A DNA stretch of 50,523 bases, from NCBI GenBank assembly GCA_947379755.1, contig CANCOC010000014.1, positions 1-50,523 on the forward strand, given 5' to 3'. This DNA comes from Alcaligenaceae bacterium. GTDB lineage: Bacteria > Pseudomonadota > Gammaproteobacteria > Burkholderiales > Burkholderiaceae_B. The notes beneath the pieces are model-generated. The model searched no databases. It was not told the DNA's origin and saw only the letters and a list, made by a program, of their open reading frames with translations. Every line of letters begins with the position of its first letter. Position 1 is the first letter of the stretch. Position numbers and translations under genes: made by a program. Below are positions 9,101-17,282 of this stretch, in pieces.

Positions 9101-9675
9101 TAAGCCTGGTCAGCATCAGCCTCGGTACGCTGCAATTCGATATAAAAAGAGCCAGGAAAGTAGGATTGCCACTGGCGCGCAAATGCGCGCGCGGCCTCCA
9201 CATTACCGGCCATCAGCGCCTGTCCAATGTCTCCGCCACGAGCACCCGACAGCACAATCAGCCCCTTGGCATCCTTGAGCCATTCACGGCGCATTTCGGC
9301 GCGGCCACGATGGGCATTGGTGAGCCAGGCACGCGTCAGCAGCTCGCACAGGGCGAGATATCCCGCACGATTGGCCACCAGAAGTAGAATACGGTAAGGC
9401 TTGTCGCGATCTTCGTCATTTGTCAGCCAGACGTCACACCCGGCAATGGGTTTGACACCTGCCGCGCGTGCGGCCTTGTAGAACTTGATCAGCCCGAACA
9501 CGTTTGAAAGATCGGTCAGGGCGACTGCCGGCTGACTCAATTGGGTGATACGCTTGATGAGTTCCGGTATCCGCACGGTGCCATCCACCACCGAATATTC
9601 GGAATGGACGCGCAGGTGCACAAAGGGATGAGCTGCGGATGGGGCTGAGGACTGAAGTTCGACGGAATCTGACAT
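6166..9675 (-). CDS. dnaE: DNA polymerase III alpha subunit (1169 aa)
   Basis: Catalytic subunit of the replicative polymerase. Domains in order: N-terminal PHP domain (about residues 17-285, with FVHLRVHSEYSVVDG), palm with GPGRGSGAGSLVAY (about 371-384) and the catalytic acid motif PDFDIDF whose Asp residues fall at about 413 and 415, then fingers including RPGPLESGMVDDF, and a C-terminal OB-fold/tau-binding region. Length matches the Gram-negative DnaE1 type. It starts at ATG 9675, after 91 nt separating it from a divergent LpxO-like gene; a TACAAT hexamer sits just upstream of the start, but I cannot pair it with a good -35. The stop is 3 nt from the first of six glycan genes, so read-through into them is likely. 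Confidence 0.97.
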   Translation of the reverse strand: MSDSVELQSSAPSAAHPFVHLRVHSEYSVVDGTVRIPELIKRITQLSQPAVALTDLSNVFGLIKFYKAARAAGVKPIAGCDVWLTNDEDRDKPYRILLLVANRAGYLALCELLTRAWLTNAHRGRAEMRREWLKDAKGLIVLSGARGGDIGQALMAGNVEAARAFARQWQSYFPGSFYIELQRTEADADQAYVRAAMTLAADCDLPVVATHPVQFLQRDNFYAHEARVCISEGEILTNPRRPRLFTEDQYLKSSEEMVQLFNDVPSALANAAAIAQRCNLTLELGQPQLPNFPTPEGITLDDYLIELSQTGLERRMLQLFPDPVARAASQALYTDRLMLECKTIIQMGFPGYFLIVQDFINWGKNNGVPVGPGRGSGAGSLVAYSLGITDLDPIKYDLLFERFLNPERVSMPDFDIDFCQDNRERVIEYVKTKYGREAVSQIATFGTLGAKAVVRDAGRVLDMPYMLCDGLSKLIPMNPADPWTLDRALKDEPSFKERYENEEEVRALIDLARPLEGLTRNVGMHAGGVLIAPGKLTDFCPLYCQPGNEDIAVSQFDKDDVEAAGLVKFDFLGLRNLTILDWAVRFVRAHNPDKREFDIMSLPLDDPKTYQILCDANTTAVFQLESRGMKELLKKLRPNTFEDIIAVLALFRPGPLESGMVDDFVNRKHGRANVDYFHPDLEPTLKSTYGVIVYQEQVMLISQIIGGYSLGGADLLRRAMGKKKAEEMAEHRGLFEQGATKKGYDPKVAVKLFDLMELFAGYGFNKSHSAAYALIAYQTAWLKAHHPAEFLAATLSSDMDDTGKMQIFWRDCLVNGLTVLPPDVNASGYRFEPVADAFSAKGLPPRTIRYGMGAVKGTGQGAVEEIVRARQGGPFTSLFDFCRRIDRHSVNRRSIEALIRAGAFDQIEPNRAALIGSLATAVEAADQADRSANQVSLFGDDSNDVVAVELARVPPWDLRTRLSEEKVALGFFFSGHLFDSWRDEVRQFVSKPLSRVEPSRDVQWVAGVVASTRTMITRRGKMLFALLDDGSAQLEVAVYAEMMEQHRNRLREDQLLIVQAKVTNDEYSGGMRVVAENIFDLQLARETRARALRIRLNGNADAAILKRMLNPYRAAPENGFPGTPVEVIYETADGACTVRLGDAWRVRLPDALVEQLTTWIAPADIEVTY

Positions 9676-9766
9676 GACTAGATTGTACCTATTCCCGCTC
9701 AGTCAACAGCACAGTTTATCTGCCGGACAGATGGAAGTCTAAGAATTTGTTAACTAGGAAAGCACA

Positions 9767-10666
9767 ATGAAATGGTTCGTACTAATCATGTGGGTTGGAT
9801 CCATCCTGTTTGCCCATTTTCGAGGGCGTGTACGCCTGCCCCTGGGCAGGCAGATGCTGGATCATTCGATTTTGCTGGCTCCGGTCAATGCATTGATGAT
9901 CCTGACCTCCAAGGTCCCCACCACCCCTTTTATCCCCAACTCGACGATGCCAGAACTCAAGCTTCTTGAGGACAACTGGGAAATCATCCGTGATGAAGCA
10001 CTTGAGCTGTCAAAGCTCAGGGAAATCAAAGCCCCTGAACTGCATAACGACATCGGGTTTAACTCGTTCTTCAAGTACGGCTGGAAACGCTTTTACCTGA
10101 AATGGTATGACGCTAAACATCCCTCTTCCGAGGCGCTCTGCCCAAAAACTGTCGCGCTCCTGAATCAGATTCCGAGCGTCAAAGCGGCCATGTTCGCAGA
10201 ATTGCCTCCTGGTGGTCAGCTCAACCCGCATCGCGATCCCTTTGCGGGTTCCTTGCGTTTTCACCTGGGGCTATCTACCCCCAATGACGATAAGTGCTAC
10301 ATCGACGTGGACGGCATTCGCCACAGCTGGCGCGACGGTCAGGGCGTCATTTTTGATGAAACCTATGTGCATGATGCCTACAACAAATCGGACAAGAATC
10401 GGATCATTCTGTTCTGTGACGTAGAACGTCCACTGATCTGGGGTTGGGTCCAGAGCTTTAACCACTGGTTTGGACGGGTGGTGATGTCGGCAGCAAGTTC
10501 ACCAAATGCTGAATCAGATCAGACAGGCTTCATTAACAAACTGACCCATTACCACTGGTTGCTCGATCAAAAACGGCGTGCCTTCAAAAAAGCCAATCGT
10601 ACGGTCTACAAGGCAACCAAATTTGGTCTGATTGCCCTGGCCATTTACCTGTTCCTGGTCTGGTAG
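9767..10666 (+). CDS. lpxO: LpxO-like Fe(II)/2-oxoglutarate lipid A hydroxylase (299 aa)
   Basis: A member of the aspartyl/asparaginyl beta-hydroxylase family (PF05118) of the LpxO kind, which 2-hydroxylates a secondary acyl chain of lipid A. The iron ligands are visible as NPHRDPF (His155, Asp157) and TYVHDAY (His202), positions that match the family closely, and the SLRFHLGL strand follows. A hydrophobic N-terminal segment (residues 1-18) and a C-terminal one (about 285-298) would anchor it to the inner membrane. A good ribosome site, AGGAAAG, precedes ATG 9767. It is divergent from dnaE and convergent with hrpA, 12 nt apart. Assignment to LpxO rather than to another family member is strong by motif spacing, but the acyl substrate is inferred. 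Confidence 0.85.
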   Translation: MKWFVLIMWVGSILFAHFRGRVRLPLGRQMLDHSILLAPVNALMILTSKVPTTPFIPNSTMPELKLLEDNWEIIRDEALELSKLREIKAPELHNDIGFNSFFKYGWKRFYLKWYDAKHPSSEALCPKTVALLNQIPSVKAAMFAELPPGGQLNPHRDPFAGSLRFHLGLSTPNDDKCYIDVDGIRHSWRDGQGVIFDETYVHDAYNKSDKNRIILFCDVERPLIWGWVQSFNHWFGRVVMSAASSPNAESDQTGFINKLTHYHWLLDQKRRAFKKANRTVYKATKFGLIALAIYLFLVW

Positions 10667-10678
10667 TCCAGTTCTGAC

Positions 10679-13600
10679 TTATCTCTGCATCGCTTCCCAG
10701 GCTTTTTGGAGTCGTTTGACTGAGACCGGGGTGGGCGTGCGCAGCTCTTGCGCGAACAGCGCAACTCTGAGCTCCTCAAGTAACCACCTGAATTCATCCA
10801 GGGCAGCATCGGGTGCGCCCTTTAGCGCAATGCGTGCCCGTCCATACTGCGTCAGCAAAGGTGCCATTTCTGACATCAGACGCGCATCGCGTCCGGGATC
10901 GGTTCGTAATTTATCTATCCTGGCCAGTGCCGCCTTGAGATAACGCGGCAAATGACTTAATTGTGCATCCGCAATGGCCGTAATAAAGTCGGCAGGCACT
11001 AGCTGTGCGAGTTGCAGCTGCAAATCCTGATACGCCGCTGCATGTGGCCTGGCCTGCGCCAGCTTGCGCATGACCGCCGCCCACTCCGTCAGGATGGTAC
11101 CTGCCAGACGCGCGACCTCTTGCGCAAGCAGACCGAGCTTGGCCCGCCCTTCTTGCCTTCTAAGTTCAAAGCTCGCTGCATCATTTGGCCAGGGGCTCGC
11201 CAGACAGGCCCGGTCCAGGGCGCAGTCAATGATCTGATCCCGTAACTTTTCCTGCGTTCCCAACGGCATATAGAGCATTCCAAGCTTGGTCAGGTCGTGC
11301 AGATTTTTTTCGAGAAACTTTACCTGATCACGCAGTGCGATTCTGAATAAGCGCCGCAGGCCCTTGTGATGTGCCTGACGGGCGGTATGCGGTTCGTCAA
11401 ATACATCGAGCGCACAGTGCGTTGTCTGGTCCACGAGTGCAGGATAACCAATCACGGTCTGATTTTTACGCCGGATCTCCATGAGCTCGGGCAAGGTCCC
11501 AAAACTCCATTCAGTGATTTCGTCATGCGCCAGGACGCTTGCAACATCCTGATCACGCGTGGCCAGTTGCTGAAAAGTCGCCTGAGCCTGTTTGCCAAGC
11601 TCGGCCTTGATCTGTGCAAGGTTGCGCCCCGCACTGAGCATGCGACCATGTTCATCGAGCACTTTAAAAGACATGAACATATGTGCTGGCAGGGTTTCTG
11701 GCTTGAAGTCAGACACTGCCGGACGCACTTTGAGCTGCAACCACATATCCTGAATAATGGCCTCGATCAGACTGCAGGGCGGCGCACTCAACCGTTCGTA
11801 CCATCGCTCATAAAAACCGGCGGCATAATCCGGCAGGGGCACACAATGACGTCGTAACTTTTGTGGCAAGGACTTGATCAGCAACTGGACTTTTTCTTTG
11901 ACCATGCCTGGCACAAGCCATTCGCAACGCGCGGCATCGACCTGATTCAAAAAGTACAGGGGAACCGCCACCGTCACGCCATCTTTGGGTGAGCCGGGTT
12001 CAAAATGATAATCCACCGCAAGTCTTACACCCTGCCAGTCAAACGACTTGGGGAACACCTCGGTTGTAACACCAGCTGCCTCGTGTCGCATCAGGGCATC
12101 GCGCGTCAGGAGCAAGGCTTGAGTCTGCTCTTTAGACAAACCTTTGTACCAGTGCTCAAGTGTTGCGGTCTGATAAATATCCTGGGGAATCAGACGTTCA
12201 TAAAAAGCCTGGATCAGACTATCGTCGACCAGGATGTCAGGACGCCGGGTCTGGTGCTCAAGATGCTCGATCTGCGAAATCATTTTTCGATTATGCGCAA
12301 CAAAGGCCATTGGGGTCTCGAGCTCTCCTGGCACCAGTGCCTGGAGAATAAAGATCTCGCGTGCCTGCTCCGGCGCAATCGGACCGTAGTGCACCCGTCG
12401 CCCAGAGTAAATGTTCAAACCATATAGCGTGCCTTTTTCATTGGCGACCACTTGTCCGAGTTTTTTTTCCCAGCGCGGATCGCTCCAGTTTTTACGAATC
12501 AGATGGCCTGCCACCCGCTCGACCCAAACCGGCTCGATGCGTGCAACGCAACGCGCATAGAGTTTACTGGTGTCGATCAGTTCGGCTGCCATGATCCATT
12601 TGCCCGCTTTCTTAAGCATGCGCGAACCGGGGTGTATCCAGAATTTAATATCGCGCGCGCCAAGGTAATTACCGGATTCTTCGGACTTCAAACCGAGATT
12701 GCCCAGCAAGCCAGACATCAGTGCAAGATGGAGCTGTTCATAGGTCGCATCGGTCTGGTTCAGCCGCCAGCCCTGCTCGGCTACCAGCTCGTGCAACTGG
12801 CGATGGATATCGTGCCACTCACGCAGTCGCACAGGAGATAAGAATTGCTGGCGCAATACGCCCACGAGTTTGCGTTGCGAGGCCTTGTGCGAGACCTGTT
12901 CGTGATACCAGCGCCAGAGTTTGATGTAGGAAATAAATTCGGACTTGTCGTCTGCGAACCGGGCGTGAGCGAGCTCGGCAGCCTCGCGTGCCTGCATGGG
13001 CCGATCACGCGGATCCTGCACAGATAAAGCCGAGGCAATGATGAGCATTTCGGTCATGCATTGCTGATCACGGGCGGCCAGAATCATGCGCCCGATGCGA
13101 GGATCAACAGGCAGCTTGGCCAGCTCACGACCTGTCGCGGTCAGGGCACCGGGTCTGACGGCCTCGGGATCAATCGCCCCGAGTTCCTGCAAGAGGTGAT
13201 AACCATCTGCAATGGCGCGTCCTGAAGGTGGATCCACAAAAGGAAAGGTCTCGATTTCATCAAGTCGCAGTGCTTTCATGCGCAGGATCACACTGGCAAG
13301 TGAGGAGCGTAAGATTTCCGGATCGGTGAAAGGGGCACGATCCCTAAAATCGGTTTCGGCGTATAAACGGATGCAAACGCCTGGTCCCAGACGACCACAG
13401 CGCCCTGCGCGCTGATTGGCTGAGGCCTGACTAATGGACTCAATGCGCAATTGCTCGACCTTGTTGCGCCATGAATAACGCTTGACGCGCGCCAGACCAC
13501 TGTCAATCACAAAGCGGATACCGGGCACAGTCAGCGAGGTTTCAGCCACATTGGTCGCCAGCACAATACGCCGTGCATTAGTTTGCGGGCGAAAGATTTC

Positions 13601-14545
13601 TTCTTGCTCAGCCTGCGACAGGCGTGCATACAAAGGCAAGACTTGCACCGCAGGTGGGTGGTGCTTGCGCAAGGCCTCTGAGGCTTCGCGAATTTCGCGC
13701 TCGCCAGGAAGGAACACCAGAATATCACCTGGCCCCACGCGCGCGCACTCATCGACGGCATCGACCAGTGCATTGATCAGATCACGCTCTTCATCCCTGG
13801 ACTGCGAACGATCCGATTGGGCGGCACCGGACACAGCCCCCTGCCCGCCAGCCTGCTGATCAGCATCATCAGGATCCTGCACGGGCCGGTAACGGACCTC
13901 GACCGGATAGAGACGTCCCGAGACCTCAATCACCGGCGCAGGTACACCTTTTGCATCAGCAAAATGTTCGGCAAACCGCGTGGCATCAATGGTTGCAGAA
14001 GTAATGATGAGCTTGAGGTCAGGACGACGGGGCAACAGCTGCCTGAGATAGCCCAGCAGGAAATCAATATTCAGACTGCGTTCATGCGCCTCATCAATAA
14101 TGATGGTGTCATAACGCCTGAGCATGGGGTCGCGCTGGGACTCTGCCAGCAAAATTCCATCAGTCATCAGCTTGATGGCGGTCATCGCACTGCTACGATC
14201 CTGGAACCGCACCTGGTAACCCACCCACTCGCCAAGCGTTGTTTTCAGTTCTTCAGCGATACGACGCGCAACCGAACTCGCAGCCAGGCGCCTGGGCTGG
14301 GTATGGCCGATCATCTTTTTCAGGCCCCGTCCAAGTTCCAGGCAGATCTTTGGCAACTGAGTGGTTTTGCCCGACCCGGTCTCGCCACTGACAATAATCA
14401 CCTGATGACGCGAGATGGCCTGGGCGATTTCTGAGCGGCGCGCGCTCACCGGCAAATCTTCCGGATAGGTGATTTGGGGGGGCTGGCGTGGGGAAATGAC
14501 AACGCTTTCGGGCGGATTGTCTTTCAAGGGCGTGGATTCGGGCAT
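10679..14545 (-). CDS. hrpA: ATP-dependent RNA helicase HrpA (1288 aa)
   Basis: A very large DEAH-box RNA helicase; in E. coli HrpA acts on mRNA and in rescue of stalled ribosomes. Seen directly: Walker A GETGSGKT (about residues 54-61), the DEAH box in IIIDEAHERSL, SAT motif ITSATID, helicase C motifs TNVAETSLTVPG and QRAGRCGR, then the HA2/OB region and the long C-terminal HrpA-specific domain. I place the start at ATG 14545 (MPESTPLKD); the reading frame stays open to 14734, but that extension runs antisense through the start of argA and has no family similarity. The 41-nt gap to divergent argA must hold both promoters. It ends 12 nt from lpxO. Confidence 0.93.
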   Translation of the reverse strand: MPESTPLKDNPPESVVISPRQPPQITYPEDLPVSARRSEIAQAISRHQVIIVSGETGSGKTTQLPKICLELGRGLKKMIGHTQPRRLAASSVARRIAEELKTTLGEWVGYQVRFQDRSSAMTAIKLMTDGILLAESQRDPMLRRYDTIIIDEAHERSLNIDFLLGYLRQLLPRRPDLKLIITSATIDATRFAEHFADAKGVPAPVIEVSGRLYPVEVRYRPVQDPDDADQQAGGQGAVSGAAQSDRSQSRDEERDLINALVDAVDECARVGPGDILVFLPGEREIREASEALRKHHPPAVQVLPLYARLSQAEQEEIFRPQTNARRIVLATNVAETSLTVPGIRFVIDSGLARVKRYSWRNKVEQLRIESISQASANQRAGRCGRLGPGVCIRLYAETDFRDRAPFTDPEILRSSLASVILRMKALRLDEIETFPFVDPPSGRAIADGYHLLQELGAIDPEAVRPGALTATGRELAKLPVDPRIGRMILAARDQQCMTEMLIIASALSVQDPRDRPMQAREAAELAHARFADDKSEFISYIKLWRWYHEQVSHKASQRKLVGVLRQQFLSPVRLREWHDIHRQLHELVAEQGWRLNQTDATYEQLHLALMSGLLGNLGLKSEESGNYLGARDIKFWIHPGSRMLKKAGKWIMAAELIDTSKLYARCVARIEPVWVERVAGHLIRKNWSDPRWEKKLGQVVANEKGTLYGLNIYSGRRVHYGPIAPEQAREIFILQALVPGELETPMAFVAHNRKMISQIEHLEHQTRRPDILVDDSLIQAFYERLIPQDIYQTATLEHWYKGLSKEQTQALLLTRDALMRHEAAGVTTEVFPKSFDWQGVRLAVDYHFEPGSPKDGVTVAVPLYFLNQVDAARCEWLVPGMVKEKVQLLIKSLPQKLRRHCVPLPDYAAGFYERWYERLSAPPCSLIEAIIQDMWLQLKVRPAVSDFKPETLPAHMFMSFKVLDEHGRMLSAGRNLAQIKAELGKQAQATFQQLATRDQDVASVLAHDEITEWSFGTLPELMEIRRKNQTVIGYPALVDQTTHCALDVFDEPHTARQAHHKGLRRLFRIALRDQVKFLEKNLHDLTKLGMLYMPLGTQEKLRDQIIDCALDRACLASPWPNDAASFELRRQEGRAKLGLLAQEVARLAGTILTEWAAVMRKLAQARPHAAAYQDLQLQLAQLVPADFITAIADAQLSHLPRYLKAALARIDKLRTDPGRDARLMSEMAPLLTQYGRARIALKGAPDAALDEFRWLLEELRVALFAQELRTPTPVSVKRLQKAWEAMQR

Positions 14546-14586
14546 ATTTTCTGATTCGCTTAACGGACCATTATAAAATTTCCACA

Positions 14587-15999
14587 ATGGATATTCATCC
14601 TGTTCACCAGTTTTTTTTGAGGCCTCATACGCAACCCGCCATGCTTGACACCCAGGAACCCGATACCGTCTCCGCCCAGGAAGCCCCTGAATTTGCAGCA
14701 GCCCAATTCGTGCGCTGGTTTCGAGAGGTCGCACCCTATGTGCATGCTTTTCGAGGTAAAACCTTTGTTGTAGCCTTTGGTGGCGAACTGGTGCAAGCCA
14801 ATGTGCTCAACACTCTGGTGCAGGATCTGTCACTGCTCTCAGCACTCGGCATCAAACTGGTGCTAGTGCATGGCTCACGCCCCCAGGTCAATGAGCAAAT
14901 GCGTCTGAAAGGCTTTGATACGCAATTTGATCGCGGCCGCTCGCCTATGGACGCAGATGCGCTTGAGTGCGCAAAAGAAGCGGCTGGCGAAATCCGGCTC
15001 GACATTGAAGCAGCCTTTAGCCAGGGGCTGCCCAACACGCCAATGTCACATGCCCAGATTCGTGTGATCTCAGGTAACTTTGTCACCGCACGCCCCACAG
15101 GCATTATCGATGGCGTGGACTACAAGCACACGGGTCAGGTACGCAAAATTGATGTTGAGGCCTTGCGCTTTGCCATTGAGCGCGGCTCAATCGTGCTGCT
15201 TTCACCATTGGGATTTTCTCCTACTGGCGAAGCGTTCAACCTCGCCATGGAAGAGCTTGCCACCAGTGTGGCCACTGCGTTGCGCGCCGAAAAACTGATT
15301 TTCCTGACTGAGTCACCAGGTGTGGTTGCTGAAGATGGTACGGTCGATACCGAACTTGCCCGTCTGGATGCTGATGCACTGCTAGCCTCGGGCGCGCTGG
15401 ATGCGGACACAGCGTTTTATCTGCACTTTGCCTCAAGGGCAGTTAAACGCGGCGTGACCCGTGCGCACCTGATTCCCTTTTCAATGGATGGCGTCGTCCT
15501 GCTCGAGATCTTTACCCACGATGGCGTAGGCACGATGGTGGTCGAAGACACTCTGGACGATCTGCGTCCTGCGACAATTGATGACGTCGGTGCGATCCTG
15601 CAACTGATCGAACCACTCGAACAAGACGGCACCCTCCTGCCCCGCGGGCGTGCCATCATCGAACGTGATGTCGAGAACTTCACTGTACTGGAACACGATG
15701 GCGTCATTTATGGCTGCGCCACGCTGCATGACTTCCCCAACGAGCACATGGCAGAAATGGGATGCCTGATCGTTCATCCCGAGTGGCAGGGTACTGGTGA
15801 AGGCGAGATTTTGCTGCGCCATATGGAGTCACGGGCACGCGCTCAGGGAGCCAAACGTCTGTTTGTGCTGACAACCCGCACCTCGCACTGGTTCATCAAA
15901 CGTGGCTTTGTCCAGGGCGGGGTCTCCGATCTGCCCAAAGATAAACAGGCGCATTACAACCGTTCACGCAATAGCCTGATCTTTATCAAACGCCTCTAA
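14587..15999 (+). CDS. argA: N-acetylglutamate synthase (470 aa)
   Basis: First step of arginine synthesis: acetyl-CoA plus glutamate to N-acetylglutamate. It has the two-domain architecture of classical ArgA: an amino-acid kinase-like domain (about residues 55-320, with VVAFGGELV and KLVLVHGSRPQVNEQ), which binds arginine as inhibitor, and a C-terminal GNAT acetyltransferase domain (about 330-465, with MGCLIVHPEWQGTGEGE as the acetyl-CoA loop). The start is uncertain: ATG 14587 gives 470 residues and ATG 14641 gives 452; neither has a clear ribosome site, and a TATAAAAT stretch at 14572 fits a promoter better if translation begins at 14641. Followed by yggX after 84 nt. Confidence 0.92.
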   Translation: MDIHPVHQFFLRPHTQPAMLDTQEPDTVSAQEAPEFAAAQFVRWFREVAPYVHAFRGKTFVVAFGGELVQANVLNTLVQDLSLLSALGIKLVLVHGSRPQVNEQMRLKGFDTQFDRGRSPMDADALECAKEAAGEIRLDIEAAFSQGLPNTPMSHAQIRVISGNFVTARPTGIIDGVDYKHTGQVRKIDVEALRFAIERGSIVLLSPLGFSPTGEAFNLAMEELATSVATALRAEKLIFLTESPGVVAEDGTVDTELARLDADALLASGALDADTAFYLHFASRAVKRGVTRAHLIPFSMDGVVLLEIFTHDGVGTMVVEDTLDDLRPATIDDVGAILQLIEPLEQDGTLLPRGRAIIERDVENFTVLEHDGVIYGCATLHDFPNEHMAEMGCLIVHPEWQGTGEGEILLRHMESRARAQGAKRLFVLTTRTSHWFIKRGFVQGGVSDLPKDKQAHYNRSRNSLIFIKRL

Positions 16000-16004
16000 A
16001 TCCT

Positions 16005-16036
16005 GGGGTCTTAGCCCGTTTCAGGCAGAAGACCCC
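16005..16036. repeat. Intergenic inverted repeat between argA and yggX
   Basis: Eight-base arms (GGGGTCTT at 16005-16012 and AAGACCCC at 16029-16036) enclose a second inner stem, GCC/GGC, around a seven-base loop. The hairpin would be stable, but no T-run follows; a TACAAT hexamer follows immediately at 16037. It could be a Rho-type or 3'-end-stabilising structure for argA, or lie just upstream of a yggX promoter. Confidence 0.5.
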
Positions 16037-16083
16037 TACAATCACATCATTGTTCAAATTCCACCCATTCGCAGGATACCGAA

Positions 16084-16350
16084 ATGAGCCGTACCGTACA
16101 GTGTTTAAAACTCAAGAAAGAAGCGCCCGGCCTGGATTTTCCTCCCTACCCTGGTGAACTGGGTACGCGCATCTGGCAAAGCATTTCAAAAGAAGCCTGG
16201 GCCGAGTGGATTGCCATCCAGACACGACTCGTGAATGAAAACCGCCTGAACCTGGCCGACATTCGTGCACGCAAATACCTGAAAGAGCAGATGGAAAAAT
16301 ATCTGTTCGAAGACGGCGACGTCGAAGCGCAGGGTTTTGTACCGACCTGA
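16084..16350 (+). CDS. yggX: YggX family Fe(II)-trafficking / oxidative damage protection protein (88 aa)
   Basis: A small cytoplasmic protein proposed to handle labile Fe(II) and protect iron-sulfur clusters during oxidative stress. The sequence matches the family end to end: [22 protein letters not shown] with the conserved Cys near the N-terminus (Cys7), then [19 protein letters not shown] and a C-terminal helix ending in [17 protein letters not shown] lies 7 nt before ATG 16084. It follows argA in the same direction and ends at a strong bidirectional terminator. Full family length, high confidence. Confidence 0.95.
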   Translation: MSRTVQCLKLKKEAPGLDFPPYPGELGTRIWQSISKEAWAEWIAIQTRLVNENRLNLADIRARKYLKEQMEKYLFEDGDVEAQGFVPT

Positions 16351-16390
16351 GCCACGACAGGTGCAGTGAGATTCGGATACACAAAAAAAA

Positions 16391-16410
16391 ACCGGCTGAG
16401 CCGGTTTTTT
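16391..16410. terminator. Bidirectional intrinsic terminator between yggX and phoU
   Basis: A short perfect stem ACCGGC/GCCGGT with a three-base loop is flanked by an A-run on the left and a T-run on the right, so it can end transcription from both convergent genes. Confidence 0.9.
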
Positions 16411-16460
16411 TTCAGACACAATATGCAGGACAGGCCTGAAAATCTGGCCTGCAGCTGTGC

Positions 16461-17219
16461 TTATTTTGGTTCTGATGGTTCCGAAGATATTTCAGGTAAA
16501 ACCTCGGCCGTGGGTTCTTCTTCCCCCCTGACCAGTCGCTCCGCCATTTTTACGCCTTTATGGCGAACATCTGCACCATGAACCATGTAGATCACACGCT
16601 CAGCCATATTCTTGCAGTGATCGCCGATCCTCTCCATCGAACGCGCCACAAACAACAAGTCAATGGCACGCGAAATCGTACGCGGATCTTCAATCATGTA
16701 GGTAATCAGATTGCGTAGCGCGGACTTCCATTCTTTATCGACTTCTTTATCGCTACGCACCACGGCAGCGGCCAGGATCGAGTCATGGCGTGCAAAGGCA
16801 TCCATCACCTGACGCATCATGGTCATCACGTTATTGGCCATATGACGCAGTTCAATCACGGGGATAAACCGGCGGTCATCCTCGTGCAACCGGCGTGCCA
16901 TGGTTGCAATCTTGTCGGCCTCATCGCCTGAGCGTTCCATATCGGTCAGCATCTTGGTCACTGCAAGCAGTGTCCTGAGGTCAATTGCTGCAGGCTGGTG
17001 ACGGGCAAGAATAAGTGTCACACGTTCATCGATATCCACCTCAAGGCGGTTAACATCTTTTTCACGCTCACGTACTCGCTCAATCAGACTCATGTCGCCT
17101 GAAGACAAAGCCTCCATGGCATCCTGAATCATGGACTCGACGAGCCCGCCCATCTGTAGCAACTCTGTACGGATGCGCTGAAGATCTGCGTCAAACTGCT
17201 TATTGGTATGTTCGCTCAT
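16461..17219 (-). CDS. phoU: Phosphate regulator PhoU (252 aa)
   Basis: PhoU transmits the state of the phosphate ABC transporter PstSCAB to the sensor kinase PhoR and restrains phosphate uptake. The protein is two three-helix PhoU repeats (about residues 15-105 and 120-210) with metal-binding signatures ERSGDEADKIA in the first and ERIGDHCKNMAE in the second; both E-x3-D-x3 motifs are intact. A charged tail after residue 215 (EEEPTAEV...) is non-conserved. Unlike in many bacteria, no pst or phoBR gene is adjacent in the window; upstream is rpiA. It has its own candidate Pho-box promoter in the 63-nt gap and ends at the shared terminator with yggX. Confidence 0.95.
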   Translation of the reverse strand: MSEHTNKQFDADLQRIRTELLQMGGLVESMIQDAMEALSSGDMSLIERVREREKDVNRLEVDIDERVTLILARHQPAAIDLRTLLAVTKMLTDMERSGDEADKIATMARRLHEDDRRFIPVIELRHMANNVMTMMRQVMDAFARHDSILAAAVVRSDKEVDKEWKSALRNLITYMIEDPRTISRAIDLLFVARSMERIGDHCKNMAERVIYMVHGADVRHKGVKMAERLVRGEEEPTAEVLPEISSEPSEPK

Positions 17220-17248
17220 GGCACCGCTCGTGAGATAGGAATGCGTAC

Positions 17249-17282
17249 AGTGTAGGATCCGACTATGACAGTTTGATGAATG
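17249..17282 (-). promoter_or_regulatory. Candidate Pho box and -10 of phoU
   Basis: Read on the minus strand, two seven-base half-sites, CATTCAT and CTGTCAT (17276-17282 and 17265-17271), are separated by four bases, the 11-base period expected for a PhoB dimer. The second half-site is an exact consensus match; the first matches five of seven. Ten bases downstream lies TACACT (17249-17254) as -10, the same spacing as in the E. coli phoA promoter. The element begins right after the rpiA stop and lies 45 nt before the phoU ATG. Confidence 0.6.

Noticed and set aside
9676-9766. Consensus promoter for dnaE (TTGACT and TACAAT)
   Set aside because: The two hexamers are only 13 nt apart, too short for a normal promoter.
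14546-14734. 63-residue N-terminal extension of HrpA
   Set aside because: It runs antisense to the start of argA, has no family similarity, and ATG 14545 gives the normal HrpA length.
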